A stretch of DNA of 55,846 nucleotides from Halothiobacillus sp. (lineage in GTDB: Bacteria; Pseudomonadota; Gammaproteobacteria; Halothiobacillales; Halothiobacillaceae), in contig JAABTF010000011.1 of NCBI GenBank assembly GCA_011389965.1, forward strand, positions 1 through 55,846, written 5' to 3'. The translations under genes and the position numbers were made by a program. Of the stretch, positions 1 through 10,421 are shown one piece after another. Positions within the stretch are counted from its first letter, which is position 1; each line of letters starts with the position of its first letter. The notes beneath the pieces were generated by a model, which made no database searches, was not told where the DNA came from, and worked only from the letters and a program-made list of their open reading frames with translations.

Positions 1-19
1 CGGGAGGATCAAATGCCTG

Positions 20-724
20 TTAAACGGGCCAGACGAAATCCGCGTCGACCTGCCGCAGCCGATCGACCCATTCGGCATGGGCCGCGACCGCATCGGCCTC
101 CGGGGCGATCACGCGCAGGCGCGGCCGGTCAACCGGAATCGTCCCCAATGCCGCCTGATTGGCAGTGGCGGATTCGGCGGGGTTATCGAAAGAGAGGTCC
201 CACTGGCCGCCGGTCAGGGCAAGGTAAACGTCGGCCAGGATTTCCGAGTCGAGCAGCGCCCCGTGGAGGGTACGATCAGAGTTGTCGACCTGGTAACGCC
301 GACAAAGGGCATCAAGGCTGTTGCGCTGCCCCGGATGCTTCTCCCGGGCGATCGCCAGGGAGTCGGTCACCAGGTTGACGTGATCGGCCAGCGGCGGGAA
401 ACCCGCGCGCTTGAGCTCCGCGTCCAAAAACCCGACGTCGAATGCCGCGTTGTGGATGATCAGTTCCGCGCCACGGACGTAATCAAGGAATTCAGCCACG
501 ACCTCCTCGAACGGCGGCTTGCCCTCGAGAAAATCGTTGGACAATCCGTGCACTGCGAATGCGCCGGGATCGACGGCCCGACCGGGGTTGAGATAGCGGT
601 GAAAATTATTGTGGCTTAGGCGCCGCTCGATCAACTCGACCGCACCGATCTCGATCAGGCGGTGCCCTTCCTCGACCGGCATGCCAGTGGTCTCGGTATC
701 TAGAACGATCTGTCGCAATGTCAT
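20..724 (-). CDS. dnaQ: DNA polymerase III epsilon subunit (proofreading 3'-5' exonuclease)
   Basis: DnaQ removes misincorporated nucleotides within the Pol III core, bound to the alpha and theta subunits. The 234-residue protein shows all three exonuclease motifs: Exo I LDTETTG at residues 8-14 (D9, E11), Exo II HNAAFD at 91-96 (D96), and Exo III with H154 and D159 in HGALLDSE. This is the DEDDh pattern. The C-terminal part beyond about residue 185 is the less conserved polymerase-binding tail. The ATG overlaps the stop of the upstream YaiI-family gene as ATGA, so the two are translationally coupled. The usual rnhA neighbour of dnaQ is not within the window. The stop codon lies 19 bases from the window edge. 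The identification is secure. Confidence 0.96.
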   Translation of the reverse strand: MTLRQIVLDTETTGMPVEEGHRLIEIGAVELIERRLSHNNFHRYLNPGRAVDPGAFAVHGLSNDFLEGKPPFEEVVAEFLDYVRGAELIIHNAAFDVGFLDAELKRAGFPPLADHVNLVTDSLAIAREKHPGQRNSLDALCRRYQVDNSDRTLHGALLDSEILADVYLALTGGQWDLSFDNPAESATANQAALGTIPVDRPRLRVIAPEADAVAAHAEWVDRLRQVDADFVWPV

Positions 725-1182
725 GAACTTCTCTTGCGTTGGTAGCGGTTGAGCCAGCGTTCAAGCATGGCGGCGAAGGCCTGTTTGTCGCGCGCATGCA
801 ACGGCGGCGGCCCGCCGGTGGTCACGCCACTCTCGCGCAGGGTCTGCATGAATTCCCGCTGCACCTGTCGGCCGCGAATCGAATCGGGCGAGAATACCTC
901 GCCGCGGGGGCTGATCGCCTCGCCCCCCTTGGCGAGTACCTCGGCCGCCAGTTCGATGTCACTCGTGATCACCAAGTCCCCACCGGCCAGTTGGGCCACA
1001 ATGGCATTATCGGCGACATCAAATCCCGATGCCACCTGCATGAAACGCACGCGTTTGGAGCGCGGCGTGGGTAGCGGGTGGTTGGCCACCAGCACGACGT
1101 CCACTCCAACGCGATCGGCGGCGCGGAACAACTGCGTCTTGATGGGGCCGGGGCACGCGTCGGCATCAACCCAAATCGTCAC
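721..1182 (-). CDS. YaiI/YqxD family (DUF188, PIN-like) protein
   Basis: A 153-residue member of the YaiI/YqxD family, whose fold resembles PIN nucleases but whose substrate is not established. The N-terminal signature TIWVDADACP, the central GFDVADN and the GDLVITSDI and TGGP stretches match the family closely. I place the start at the GTG at 1182: it gives the family N-terminus VTIWVDADACP and has GGAGAG six bases upstream. A longer frame from 1200 would add six residues with no family support. The stop overlaps dnaQ (ATGA), so both are probably one transcript. The family assignment is firm and the biochemical role unknown. Confidence 0.9.
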   Translation of the reverse strand: MTIWVDADACPGPIKTQLFRAADRVGVDVVLVANHPLPTPRSKRVRFMQVASGFDVADNAIVAQLAGGDLVITSDIELAAEVLAKGGEAISPRGEVFSPDSIRGRQVQREFMQTLRESGVTTGGPPPLHARDKQAFAAMLERWLNRYQRKRSS

Positions 1183-1591
1183 GACAATCTCTCCAAGCAA
1201 ATTCCCGGCTCATGCTACGGGCCGATTCATGAATACTCGCCCGAGACCTCGCGACCAGTCGCCGATGGCCTTGTGGGGATGGGCGAATCATACGCGACCG
1301 GAACGACAAAACAGGAGGCAGCACGGCGGGCATGAACACGAACACCCGGCTCAGGGCTCGGACGGCGGAGCCATCGCCCGTCAGGCCACAGGGGCGTCTC
1401 GTCGACGGTCGCCCAACCGGGGCATCGATGGGTGCCGTTAGAGAAAGGGCTTCCTGACTCACGGATCGACGGGCATCACATCAGCCTATTAGGCGGACGA
1501 TGACATGCCATCAGGCCGACGTTGCTACCATGGCGGGTCAATCCATGGGAAACGGCCTCCAGCCGCCTGTTTCCCCTCAGCAGGACGGGAC
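1183..1591. other. 409-base divergent intergenic region, no confident gene
   Basis: This lies between two divergently read genes, so it should carry both promoters. A TATGAT hexamer reading left (plus positions 1287-1292) could be a -10 for the yaiI-dnaQ transcript, but no good -35 lies at the right distance. Just before the flavoprotein start, GGAAAC (1548-1553) pairs with GTTTCC (1569-1574), a possible hairpin. A 98-codon frame on the minus strand (1166-1462) and a 41-codon frame from 1332 on the plus strand have no recognisable domain and look like chance open frames in GC-rich DNA. Confidence 0.4.
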
Positions 1592-2767
1592 ATGCACTTC
1601 GACGTGGTCATCATCGGTGCGGGCGCGGCAGGCCTGATGTGCGGAGCGACGGCAGGTTATCGCGGCCGACGGGTGCTGCTACTCGATCACGCTCGCCGCG
1701 CCGGACAAAAGATCCTGATGTCCGGTGGCGGGCGCTGCAACTTCACCAATCTCAACAGCACGCCGCGCCAGTTTCTCTCCGCCAATCCACCCTTTTGCAT
1801 TTCCGCGCTCAAGCGGTACACACCGGAGAACTTCCTCGAGCTGGTCGAGCGCCACGGCATCGACTACGAAGAGAAGGCTCCCGGACAACTGTTTTGCCGC
1901 GGCCGTGCGCGCGAGATCGTCGACATGCTTCTGACAGAATGCGAATGGGCGGGCGTGGACATCCGGCTGCGTACGGAGGTGGAGTCGGTGAGTCATAGGG
2001 ACGACACCTACCGGGTCGCTACCGATCAGGGGGCGTTTACCGCTCAATCCCTGGTAATCGCCACCGGCGGGCTGTCGATCCCCACCATGGGAGCCAGCCC
2101 GTTCGGCTACGAGATCGCACGCCAGTTCGGCCTGCCCGTGCTATCCACGCGCGCCGGGCTGGTCCCCTTCACCCTGCACCCGGACCTCAAGGAACGCCTG
2201 GCGCCGCTGTCAGGCATGAGTCTGCCGGTGGCCATCTCGGCCGGTGGCATGCGGTTCGAGGAACCGATGTTGTTCACCCATCGCGGCCTGTCGGGGCCGG
2301 CCGTCCTGCAAATCTCCAGCTTTTGGCAACCGGGCGAGCCGCTGTCGATCGACCTGCTCCCCGGCCGAGACGTGGCGGGCGAGCTGGCCGCGCGCCGGGC
2401 CGAGCGCCCCCAGGGCACCGTGCTGCAATATCTCGACGAGCACCTGCCGCGCCGGCTGAGTCGGGTGCTGTGCGAATGGCACGGTTGGTCGCGGCCCTTG
2501 CAGGAATATTCCCAGATCGAACTCGAGCAGGTCGCCGAGGCCCTGCAACGGTGGCAAATCCGACCGTCGGGCACCGAAGGCTATCGCACGGCCGAAGTCA
2601 CCCTCGGCGGAGTCGACACTCAGGTCTTATCTTCTCAGACCATGGAATCACGCGACCAGGCGGGTCTATTCTTCATTGGCGAGGTGGTTGACGTCACCGG
2701 CCACCTGGGCGGCCACAATTTCCAATGGGCCTGGGCCTCCGGGGTGGCCGCCGGCCAGGTGGCCTGA
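1592..2767 (+). CDS. NAD(P)/FAD-dependent oxidoreductase, HI0933/YhiN-like
   Basis: A flavoprotein of the HI0933/YhiN (BaiN-related) family. The start at 1592 gives MHFDVVIIGAGAAGLM, an immediate Rossmann FAD-binding GxGxxG. The family-specific GGGRCN motif follows at about residue 48, and the C-terminus carries the second FAD contact GGHNFQWAWASG. The length of 391 residues is normal for the family. A longer in-frame ATG at 1505 adds 29 residues with no family similarity, so I reject it; AGGA lies about seven bases before 1592. The physiological substrate is unknown, although some relatives are annotated as aminoacetone oxidases. It lies 46 bases before the MgtC/DUF4010 gene in the same direction, so the two may share a transcript. 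Confidence 0.88.
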   Translation: MHFDVVIIGAGAAGLMCGATAGYRGRRVLLLDHARRAGQKILMSGGGRCNFTNLNSTPRQFLSANPPFCISALKRYTPENFLELVERHGIDYEEKAPGQLFCRGRAREIVDMLLTECEWAGVDIRLRTEVESVSHRDDTYRVATDQGAFTAQSLVIATGGLSIPTMGASPFGYEIARQFGLPVLSTRAGLVPFTLHPDLKERLAPLSGMSLPVAISAGGMRFEEPMLFTHRGLSGPAVLQISSFWQPGEPLSIDLLPGRDVAGELAARRAERPQGTVLQYLDEHLPRRLSRVLCEWHGWSRPLQEYSQIELEQVAEALQRWQIRPSGTEGYRTAEVTLGGVDTQVLSSQTMESRDQAGLFFIGEVVDVTGHLGGHNFQWAWASGVAAGQVA

Positions 2768-2813
2768 TCCTTCGCGTTTCCAGCACCGGCGCAAAACATA
2801 GCGGGCATTTTGC

Positions 2814-4094
2814 ATGGACGATCTCACTAGCCAGTTCATTCAGGACAATCTCACCTTGGCCCACCTGGCCGTCGCCCTGTTGCTGGGCGCGTTGATCGGG
2901 CTGGAACGTGGCTGGTCGAAGCGCGAACAGGAGGCCGGGGAGCGCATCGCCGGGATCCGCACCCATGCGCTGGTGGGTCTGCTAGGCGGCCTGGCGGCCT
3001 TGCTCTCAGAGACGCTCACGCCGTGGGCGTTTCCCACCCTGCTGCTCGCGGTGGCCGCGATCGCCCTGGTCGCCTGGCGCACCCGCGCCGAAGCCGTCCG
3101 CAACTACAGCATCACCGACAGCATGGGATTACTGATCGCCTTCTGTCTGGGCGCGATTGCCGTGGCGGTGGATGTCGTGATCGCCACCGCCGCGGCTGTG
3201 GTGACTGCCATGATCCTCGACAACAAAGAGGAGATCCACGAGCTGCTGCACAAGCTCAAGGCCCGCGAGTTGGACGCCGCGCTCAAGCTGCTGCTGATCA
3301 CCGTGGTGATGCTGCCGCTACTGCCCAACCAGGGTTTCGGTCCCGGCGAGGTACTCAACCCGTATCAGATCTGGTGGATGGTGGTGCTGATCGCCTCGAT
3401 CTCCTTCGTCGGTTATTTCGCCATCCGAGTAGGCGGCGCGGCCAAGGGCATCCTGTTCACCAGCCTGTTCGCCGGACTGAGTTCCTCGACCGCCCTGACC
3501 TTGCACTTCGCCCGTCAGTCCCGTCTGCATGAGCCACTCAGTTCCATGTTGGCGGTCGGCATCCTGATCGCCTGCGGCACCATGTTCCCCCGGGTACTGC
3601 TGGTCGCCACGGCGGTGCACCCCCCGATTTTCAACGACCTGCTCTGGCCGCTCACGGTCATGATGCTGTTGCTATACCTACCCGCTTTTTTCATGTGGCG
3701 CCATGCGAGCCGCGGCAATTCAATCAAGCAACCCGAGATCAAGCAGAATCCGCTCGACCTGACGCCCGCCCTGCTCTTCGGTGTGCTGCTGACCGCGATC
3801 ATGCTGGCCGGGGAGTGGCTGCGCGAATGGCTGGGAAGCGCCGGCATCTATCTGCTGGCCGCCTCCTCGGGCGTGGCTGACGTCGACGCCATCAACCTGT
3901 CACTAACCAAGATGGCCCGCGACTCGATCAGCATCGAGACCGCGGTGATGGGCATCATCATCGCCTCGGCAGCCAACAACCTGGTCAAGACGGGCATGGC
4001 GGGCGTGATCGGCACGCGCACCCTAGGCCTGTGGGTCGCCGGCCCGATGATCGTCTCTCTCGCCGCCGGGTTACTTACCGCCTGGTTGATCTGA
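2814..4094 (+). CDS. MgtC/SapB family membrane protein with DUF4010
   Basis: A polytopic inner-membrane protein of 426 residues. The N-terminal third (LLLGALIGLERGW, about residues 22-34, then GIRTHALVGLLGGLAALL) is the MgtC/SapB domain. The rest is the DUF4010 membrane domain with GLSSSTALTLHFAR at about residues 221-234 and many hydrophobic helices up to the C-terminus. MgtC domains are linked to magnesium homeostasis and regulation of other membrane proteins. The function of the long DUF4010 fusion form is not established. No strong ribosome-binding site precedes the ATG. It converges on rnhB with 69 bases between the stops. Confidence 0.85.
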   Translation: MDDLTSQFIQDNLTLAHLAVALLLGALIGLERGWSKREQEAGERIAGIRTHALVGLLGGLAALLSETLTPWAFPTLLLAVAAIALVAWRTRAEAVRNYSITDSMGLLIAFCLGAIAVAVDVVIATAAAVVTAMILDNKEEIHELLHKLKARELDAALKLLLITVVMLPLLPNQGFGPGEVLNPYQIWWMVVLIASISFVGYFAIRVGGAAKGILFTSLFAGLSSSTALTLHFARQSRLHEPLSSMLAVGILIACGTMFPRVLLVATAVHPPIFNDLLWPLTVMMLLLYLPAFFMWRHASRGNSIKQPEIKQNPLDLTPALLFGVLLTAIMLAGEWLREWLGSAGIYLLAASSGVADVDAINLSLTKMARDSISIETAVMGIIIASAANNLVKTGMAGVIGTRTLGLWVAGPMIVSLAAGLLTAWLI

Positions 4095-4122
4095 CTGCGG
4101 AGAAACGCAGCGCTGGCGGACT

Positions 4123-4153
4123 CGATTTTTGTGTGCCCGATTGAAAAATCGGG
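4123..4153. other. Nested stem-loop between convergent genes
   Basis: CGATTTTT (4123-4130) pairs perfectly with AAAAATCG (4144-4151). The alternative inner pairing CCCGATT (4136-4142) with AATCGGG (4147-4153) leaves a GAAA loop. It sits between the convergent stops of the MgtC/DUF4010 gene and rnhB, where a bidirectional terminator would be expected. Neither arm is followed by a clear T-run, so the terminator role is only a possibility. Confidence 0.35.
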
Positions 4154-4163
4154 ACGAGATCGA

Positions 4164-4772
4164 TCAGCGCATGGCCTGACGCACGGGGGCGAAGCTGCGT
4201 CGGTGGATGGGGCTGGGGCCCAGTTCGGTCAACGCCGCGAGGTGGGCCACGGTGGCATAACCCTTGTGACGGGCCAGACCATAGCCGGGATGCTCGGCAT
4301 CCAACGCGACGATCTGACGATCACGCGCCACCTTGGCCAGAATGGAGGCCGCGGCGATGGCCGGGTCGGAACCATCTCCGCCCACCACGGCACGCCCGAT
4401 CACCGGCAGTTCGGGACAGCGGTTGCCATCAATATGGGCCCGATCGAAGCAGTGGCCCTGTTCCAGCAGGTCGAGCACCGCTCGGCGCATCGCCAGCATC
4501 GAGGCGTGCAGGATATTGAGCTCGTCGATTTCGGCCACCGAGGCCTCGGCGATGGCCCAGGCACTCGCCTTCTCGCAGATCTCGTCGAACAGCGACTCGC
4601 GCCGGCCCTCGGTCAGGCACTTGGAATCGTCCAGGTCGGCAATGCGGCAACCGGGATTCAGAATCACGGCCGCGGCCACCACCGGGCCCGCCAACGGGCC
4701 CCGCCCGGCCTCATCGACACCACAGTAGATACCTTCCCCGTCGAGATCGTCAAACAAATCGGCTTGCGGCAT
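4164..4772 (-). CDS. rnhB: Ribonuclease HII
   Basis: RNase HII cuts RNA in RNA:DNA hybrids and initiates removal of single ribonucleotides from DNA. From the ATG at 4772 the protein has 202 residues, close to the usual 198-210. The N-terminal [12 protein letters not shown] starts at D20/E21, the first two acidic metal ligands. The conserved DSK stretch reads DSKCLTE, with cysteine where a second lysine is common. A later aspartate in the conserved FDRAHIDGN region completes the site. AGGA eight bases before 4772 supports this start; a GTG at 4817 would overlap the lpxB start region. rnhB is normally last in lpxD-fabZ-lpxA-lpxB-rnhB. Here the inverted lpxB separates it from the rest. Confidence 0.94.
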   Translation of the reverse strand: MPQADLFDDLDGEGIYCGVDEAGRGPLAGPVVAAAVILNPGCRIADLDDSKCLTEGRRESLFDEICEKASAWAIAEASVAEIDELNILHASMLAMRRAVLDLLEQGHCFDRAHIDGNRCPELPVIGRAVVGGDGSDPAIAAASILAKVARDRQIVALDAEHPGYGLARHKGYATVAHLAALTELGPSPIHRRSFAPVRQAMR

Positions 4773-4817
4773 ACTCGTCATCCTGTTCCCGCTAACACCC
4801 TGATCCCCGAGGACCAC

Positions 4818-5996
4818 TTGGATTCACCCCACGACCACCCGCCACGCATCATGTTGGCCGCCGGCGAAGCCTCCGGCGACATGTACGCCGCCGAACTGCT
4901 GCCCCGGCTGACCGAGCGCCTGCCCGGTCTGACGACCTTCGGTCTGGGGGGCGCCCAGTCCCGTGCCGCCGGCATGGACACCATCGTCGACCTGAATCAG
5001 GTCTCGGTGATGGGGCTGGTCGAGGTCCTGCGTCATTATGGCCGACTGCGCGCCGCACTCGACGAACTGATCGCCGCACTCGAGCAGCGCCGGCCGGACC
5101 TGCTGATCGTGATCGATTTCCAGGAATTCAACCAGCGCCTGGCAAAAGCGGCCAAGGCCCGTGGCATTCCGGTGCTGTTCTTCGTCGCGCCGCAAGTCTG
5201 GGCCTGGCGCGCCAATCGGGCCAAACACTTTGACCGCTTTGCGGATCACCTGGCCGTACTTTTCGATTTCGAACAACCGCTGTTCGAATCACATGGGCTG
5301 CCGACCACCCATGTGGGCCATCCCTTAATCGATCTGATCGACCGGCAAACGCCCGACCGCACCTCCGCGAGGAGCAGTCTGGCCCTTCCTGCCAATGGAC
5401 CGGTGATCGGGCTGCTGCCCGGCAGCCGTCACAGCGAGATCGCCCGACTGTTGCCGATCTTCCTGGCCACGGCGGAACGACTGCTGGCCTCCGCGCCCCA
5501 TCGCCATTTTGTCCTGCCCTGCGCCGAATCGATAGAGCGCGGCTGGCTGATGGAACACGTCGAGGCGGCCGGACCATCTGCCGCACTGCGAGATCAGCTG
5601 ACGGTGACCGAGGGGGCAGCTCGCGCCGTCATGGCCGCCAGTGACGCCCTGCTGGTCGCCAGCGGCACCGCCTCACTGGAGGCCGCCCTGATCGGCACAC
5701 CCATGACCATCGCCTACCGGAGCAGCCCGTTGACCTATGCGATCGCCAGCCGACTGGTTCAGATCAACCACATTGGCCTGCCGAACGTGATCCTGGGCCG
5801 GGAGGTCGTTCCGGAGCGCCTGCAGAACGCGGCCACCCCTGAGCGCCTCTCCCAGGATATCGAGGAACTGCTCTCCCGGGACAGCGATGCGGCGGCAACC
5901 CAGCGGGCGGCATTCCGTGACGTTCGTGACCGGCTCGGCACCGCCGGGGCACTCGACCGGCTCGCTGACCTGGCCGCAGACATGGTCAGCGAATAG
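4818..5996 (+). CDS. lpxB: Lipid-A-disaccharide synthase
   Basis: LpxB condenses lipid X with UDP-2,3-diacylglucosamine to form the lipid A disaccharide at the inner face of the cytoplasmic membrane. The protein of about 392 residues has the GT19 landmarks: LAAGEASGD near the N-terminus, [31 protein letters not shown] and GLPNVILG. I choose the TTG at 4818, with GAGGA five bases upstream. The next ATG (4851) would remove the first beta strand and falls at the AGE motif. The open frame extends back to 4131, but that part is antisense to rnhB. Its neighbours lpxA, fumC and rnhB all read the other way, so it has been inverted in place and needs its own promoter. A weak candidate is TCGTCA-17-CATACT inside rnhB (4747-4775). 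Confidence 0.93.
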   Translation: MDSPHDHPPRIMLAAGEASGDMYAAELLPRLTERLPGLTTFGLGGAQSRAAGMDTIVDLNQVSVMGLVEVLRHYGRLRAALDELIAALEQRRPDLLIVIDFQEFNQRLAKAAKARGIPVLFFVAPQVWAWRANRAKHFDRFADHLAVLFDFEQPLFESHGLPTTHVGHPLIDLIDRQTPDRTSARSSLALPANGPVIGLLPGSRHSEIARLLPIFLATAERLLASAPHRHFVLPCAESIERGWLMEHVEAAGPSAALRDQLTVTEGAARAVMAASDALLVASGTASLEAALIGTPMTIAYRSSPLTYAIASRLVQINHIGLPNVILGREVVPERLQNAATPERLSQDIEELLSRDSDAAATQRAAFRDVRDRLGTAGALDRLADLAADMVSE

Positions 5997-6020
5997 AGGA
6001 AACCAAGCCGCCCTGCCGAC

Positions 6021-7424
<1,404 letters not shown>

Positions 7425-7495
7425 GGGTTGGGTGCCCGTAACGATGGGTTCTCAGGGGATCATGGCGTCAAGAGCGACGAATGGCCCGGGTGGGG

Positions 7496-8263
7496 TCAGC
7501 GGGTGATGCCTCGATCGCTCTCGCGAATGAATGCCAGCATCTGGGCCAGCGCGGGCTCGGTTTCCGCGGCTTGCTCGAATTCCGTCCAGACCAAGTCATC
7601 GCCCTGGCGTTTGACCAGTTGACGAAAACAACGATTGAGCAGGGCAATGGTCTCGGTACCGAATCCGCGGCGCTTGAGGCCTTCCTTGTTCAAACCGATC
7701 GCCCGGGCGCGGGCCCCATCGGCCATCACATAGGGCACGACGTCCTTCGACACCTTGCTGAATCCACCGATAAAGGCGTGCTCGCCGATGTGACAGAACT
7801 GGTGGGCCACGGCGAACCCGCCGAAGATCGCGTATTCGCCCACTTCCACATGCCCGGCCAGGGAGGCGGCATTGGCCAGAATGACGTGATCCCCCACCAG
7901 GCAGTCGTGCGCCACATGCGCATAGGCCATCAGCAATATGTCCGATCCCAGCCGGGTCAGGCCGCCACCGCCGGCCGTGCCCCGGTGGATGGTGGAGAAC
8001 TCCCGTATGCGGTTGCGATCGCCGATCTCGAGGAAGCTGCGCTCGCCGGCGAACTTGAGATCCTGGGGGACCTCGCCGATGACGGCATGACTGAAGATGT
8101 GGTTGTCCGCGCCGATGCGGCAGGGTCCCTTGATGACGGCATGCGAACCGATCTCGGTGCGTGGGCCGATTTCCACCTCGCCCTCGATGACGCAGAACGG
8201 GCCGACCGTGACGCTCTCGTCCAGTCGGGCTTCGTCGCTGATGATCGCGGTCGGATGAATCAC
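7496..8263 (-). CDS. lpxA: UDP-N-acetylglucosamine acyltransferase
   Basis: LpxA transfers a 3-hydroxyacyl group from ACP to UDP-GlcNAc, the first step of lipid A synthesis. The 255-residue product is a left-handed beta helix of hexapeptide repeats beginning at VIHPTAIISDEA. The catalytic histidine lies in AHVAHDC, equivalent to His125 of E. coli. The C-terminal helical part follows the GLNKEGLKRRG stretch. I choose the GTG at 8263: it overlaps the fabZ stop as GTGA, has AAGGAAG seven bases upstream, and aligns with the family N-terminus. The longer GTG at 8287 adds eight unsupported residues. Confidence 0.95.
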   Translation of the reverse strand: MIHPTAIISDEARLDESVTVGPFCVIEGEVEIGPRTEIGSHAVIKGPCRIGADNHIFSHAVIGEVPQDLKFAGERSFLEIGDRNRIREFSTIHRGTAGGGGLTRLGSDILLMAYAHVAHDCLVGDHVILANAASLAGHVEVGEYAIFGGFAVAHQFCHIGEHAFIGGFSKVSKDVVPYVMADGARARAIGLNKEGLKRRGFGTETIALLNRCFRQLVKRQGDDLVWTEFEQAAETEPALAQMLAFIRESDRGITR

Positions 8264-8718
8264 TCGGTCACTTCCTTGGCCACACACTTGACCGTGGCGC
8301 GGGCGGCCAGCTCATCGCCGACCCGGGCCTCGCAGTTGAAGATCCCCATGCCGCGCGCCATGCGCTTGATGTCGACACGGATGGTCAGCTGGTCTCCCGG
8401 CTCGACCATGCGACGGAACGTCACGTCATCGAGGCCGACCAGCATGTACAGGGCGTTCTCCTTCGGCTTGCCACCATTGCTGCGAAACGCCAGCACCCCG
8501 GTCGCCTGCGCCATGGCCTCGGTGATCAGGACGCCGGGCATGATCGGACGGACCGGGAAGTGCCCCTGGAAGAACGGCTCGTTGAAGCTCACGTTCTTGA
8601 TGGCGACCAGGTACTCATTGGGCGCCCAGTCGATGACGCGATCAATCAGCAGAAACGGGTAACGGTGGGGCAGGAATTCCATGATTTCCTGCACCATCAT
8701 GGTGTTGTCTTCGCTCAC
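8260..8718 (-). CDS. fabZ: 3-hydroxyacyl-[ACP] dehydratase
   Basis: FabZ dehydrates (3R)-hydroxyacyl-ACP in fatty acid elongation and competes with LpxA and LpxD for the same substrate pool, which explains its place between them. The 152-residue hot-dog protein has LPHRYPFLLIDRV near the N-terminus, the catalytic His in QGHFPVRPIMPG, and the catalytic Glu in LITEAMAQ. The start is a GTG at 8718 that overlaps the lpxD stop as GTGA, with GAGGA six bases upstream. Its own stop overlaps lpxA the same way. Confidence 0.96.
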   Translation of the reverse strand: MSEDNTMMVQEIMEFLPHRYPFLLIDRVIDWAPNEYLVAIKNVSFNEPFFQGHFPVRPIMPGVLITEAMAQATGVLAFRSNGGKPKENALYMLVGLDDVTFRRMVEPGDQLTIRVDIKRMARGMGIFNCEARVGDELAARATVKCVAKEVTE

Positions 8719-9782
8719 GAGTTGTCCTCATGCACCGGCGAGTCGCCGAGCTGTTTTTCCAGTTGTCGGACCCGGCGGGCAAGCCGGTCGAGTTGTTTGA
8801 AACGAGCGGCATTGCGATGCCAGCGCTCGTTGGTGTCCAGTGGCGTGCCGGCAGAATACACGCCGGGACGGTGGATCGAGCGGGTCACCATCGACATGCC
8901 CGTGATGTGTACGTTGTCTGCCAGCGTCAGGTGGCCGGCCAAACCGACGCCACCTCCGAGCGTGCAATGCCTTCCCACCTCGCTGGACCCGGCCAGTCCC
9001 GCACAGCCGGCAATCGCCGAGTGCGTCCCGATGCGCACGTTGTGCGCGATCTGGATCAGGTTGTCGAGCTTGACCCCGTCATCGATCACGGTGTCGTCGA
9101 GCGCGCCGCGGTCAATGGTGGTGTTCGCGCCGATATCGACCTCGTCCCCGATCACCACGCGTCCAATTTGCGGCACGCGCCGCCAGGCACCGTCTTCTTG
9201 GGCGAGACCGAAGCCGTCCGAGCCAATCACCACCCCCGGCTGGATCACGCAGCGCGCGCCGATCAGGCAGTGATCAAGCACCGTCACCCGGCCGATCAGG
9301 CGCGTGCCCGCCGCGATGACGACGTTTTCCCCGATCACGCAGCCGGGACCAATCTCGACATCCGCCCCCACCTGACAGCCGGCGCCAATCGTGACCTGGG
9401 CGTGGATGCGCGCGGACGGGTCCAAATCGGCTCGTTTGTCGATCACGGCCGACGAGTGAATCCCCGCCGGCCCGGGTCTGCGGCGATAGAGGCGTTCGAG
9501 CACACGGGCGAATGCCACGCGGGGCTCGACCACCCGCAAGGTGGGGGCCACGTCAGCCAACCGGCCCTCGCCGGCCTCATTGGTCAAGATCAGGCCGGCG
9601 CGGGTTTGCCGGGCTAGATCGGCCGTCTTGTTATCGCCATCGTAATAGGTGACATCGCCGGGACCCGCTGAGCCCAACGAGGCCGCCCCCGTTATCCGGG
9701 CGGCGGCCTCATCGGGTGCGACCACGTCCAACCATTCGGCGATCTCGCCGATGGTTGCACTAGCAGTGGCCGGGATACTCAT
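8715..9782 (-). CDS. lpxD: UDP-3-O-(3-hydroxyacyl)glucosamine N-acyltransferase
   Basis: LpxD adds the second 3-hydroxyacyl chain, after LpxA and LpxC. The protein has 355 residues. An N-terminal uridine-binding domain (to about residue 105, containing GDVTYYDGDNK) is followed by a hexapeptide-repeat left-handed helix with the catalytic histidine region QIAHNVRIGTHS at about 248. A C-terminal helix rich in R, L and K (residues about 325-350) is probably the ACP-recognition helix. It starts with ATG at 9782, 21 bases after the skp stop. lpxC, the enzyme acting between LpxA and LpxD, is not in this window. Confidence 0.95.
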   Translation of the reverse strand: MSIPATASATIGEIAEWLDVVAPDEAAARITGAASLGSAGPGDVTYYDGDNKTADLARQTRAGLILTNEAGEGRLADVAPTLRVVEPRVAFARVLERLYRRRPGPAGIHSSAVIDKRADLDPSARIHAQVTIGAGCQVGADVEIGPGCVIGENVVIAAGTRLIGRVTVLDHCLIGARCVIQPGVVIGSDGFGLAQEDGAWRRVPQIGRVVIGDEVDIGANTTIDRGALDDTVIDDGVKLDNLIQIAHNVRIGTHSAIAGCAGLAGSSEVGRHCTLGGGVGLAGHLTLADNVHITGMSMVTRSIHRPGVYSAGTPLDTNERWHRNAARFKQLDRLARRVRQLEKQLGDSPVHEDNS

Positions 9783-9803
9783 CGTGACGGACCGGGGAGG
9801 CGA

Positions 9804-10316
9804 TCAGCCGCCCATCTGCTGCAGGCGGTCGAGCACGTCCTCGGTGATCTCCACGCGATCGGCGGAATACACCACGCCCTCGGACAACACCAAGTCATAT
9901 CCCTTGTCGCTGGCGACCTCGCGAATCGCTTCCAGCACCAGCCGCTGGAGCTTGCCCAGCTCCTCGTTCTTGCGCAGGTTGAGATCGTCCCGGAAGTTGC
10001 TCTGCTGACGCTGTAGGTCGCGCAGCTTGCGATTGAGCTCACGCTCCAGATCACTGCGGTCACTCTCGCTCATGGTCACGCCATCACGGTTGAGGCGACT
10101 TTCCAGATCCTGCACCTGCTGGCGGAGCTTGCGCAATTCCTCCTCGCGTGAAGAGAACTCCTGCTCCAGCTTCTGCTTGGCCCGCTCCGCCTGCGGTGCC
10201 TGCTCGAGCAGGACCGAGGAATTAACGAAGCCGATCTTGATATCGGCGGCCTGCGTCAGCATGGGCGCAAAGAGAATGGCACTCAGGAAGGCAAATCGTT
10301 GAACCAAGCGAATCAC
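9804..10316 (-). CDS. skp: OmpH/Skp family periplasmic chaperone
   Basis: Skp is a trimeric periplasmic holdase that carries unfolded outer-membrane proteins to the BAM complex. This 170-residue precursor has a signal peptide of 23 residues ending TQA, then the first strand IKIGFVNSS. A long charged coiled coil (about residues 40-130, rich in E, K, R and Q) forms the tentacle. The start is GTG with AGGAG eight bases upstream. It lies directly downstream of bamA, whose substrates it delivers, the standard gammaproteobacterial arrangement. Confidence 0.93.
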   Translation of the reverse strand: MIRLVQRFAFLSAILFAPMLTQAADIKIGFVNSSVLLEQAPQAERAKQKLEQEFSSREEELRKLRQQVQDLESRLNRDGVTMSESDRSDLERELNRKLRDLQRQQSNFRDDLNLRKNEELGKLQRLVLEAIREVASDKGYDLVLSEGVVYSADRVEITEDVLDRLQQMGG

Positions 10317-10421
10317 GCTGTTATCTCCTGGACATCACACCGGATGGGTGCGGGGGAATAAGGAAAAACCGGATCCTAGCGGCCGGTATTATGCCACAGG
10401 GCCCGGCGAGCCGGGCGCCGA

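Noticed and set aside
1166-1462. 98-codon minus-strand frame upstream of the YaiI-family gene
   Set aside because: No ribosome-binding site, no known domain, overlaps the start of the real gene, arginine-rich composition typical of chance frames.
4131-4817. N-terminal extension of the lpxB open frame by 229 codons
   Set aside because: It lies antisense to rnhB and has no similarity to LpxB. A TTG with a good ribosome-binding site at 4818 gives a normal length.
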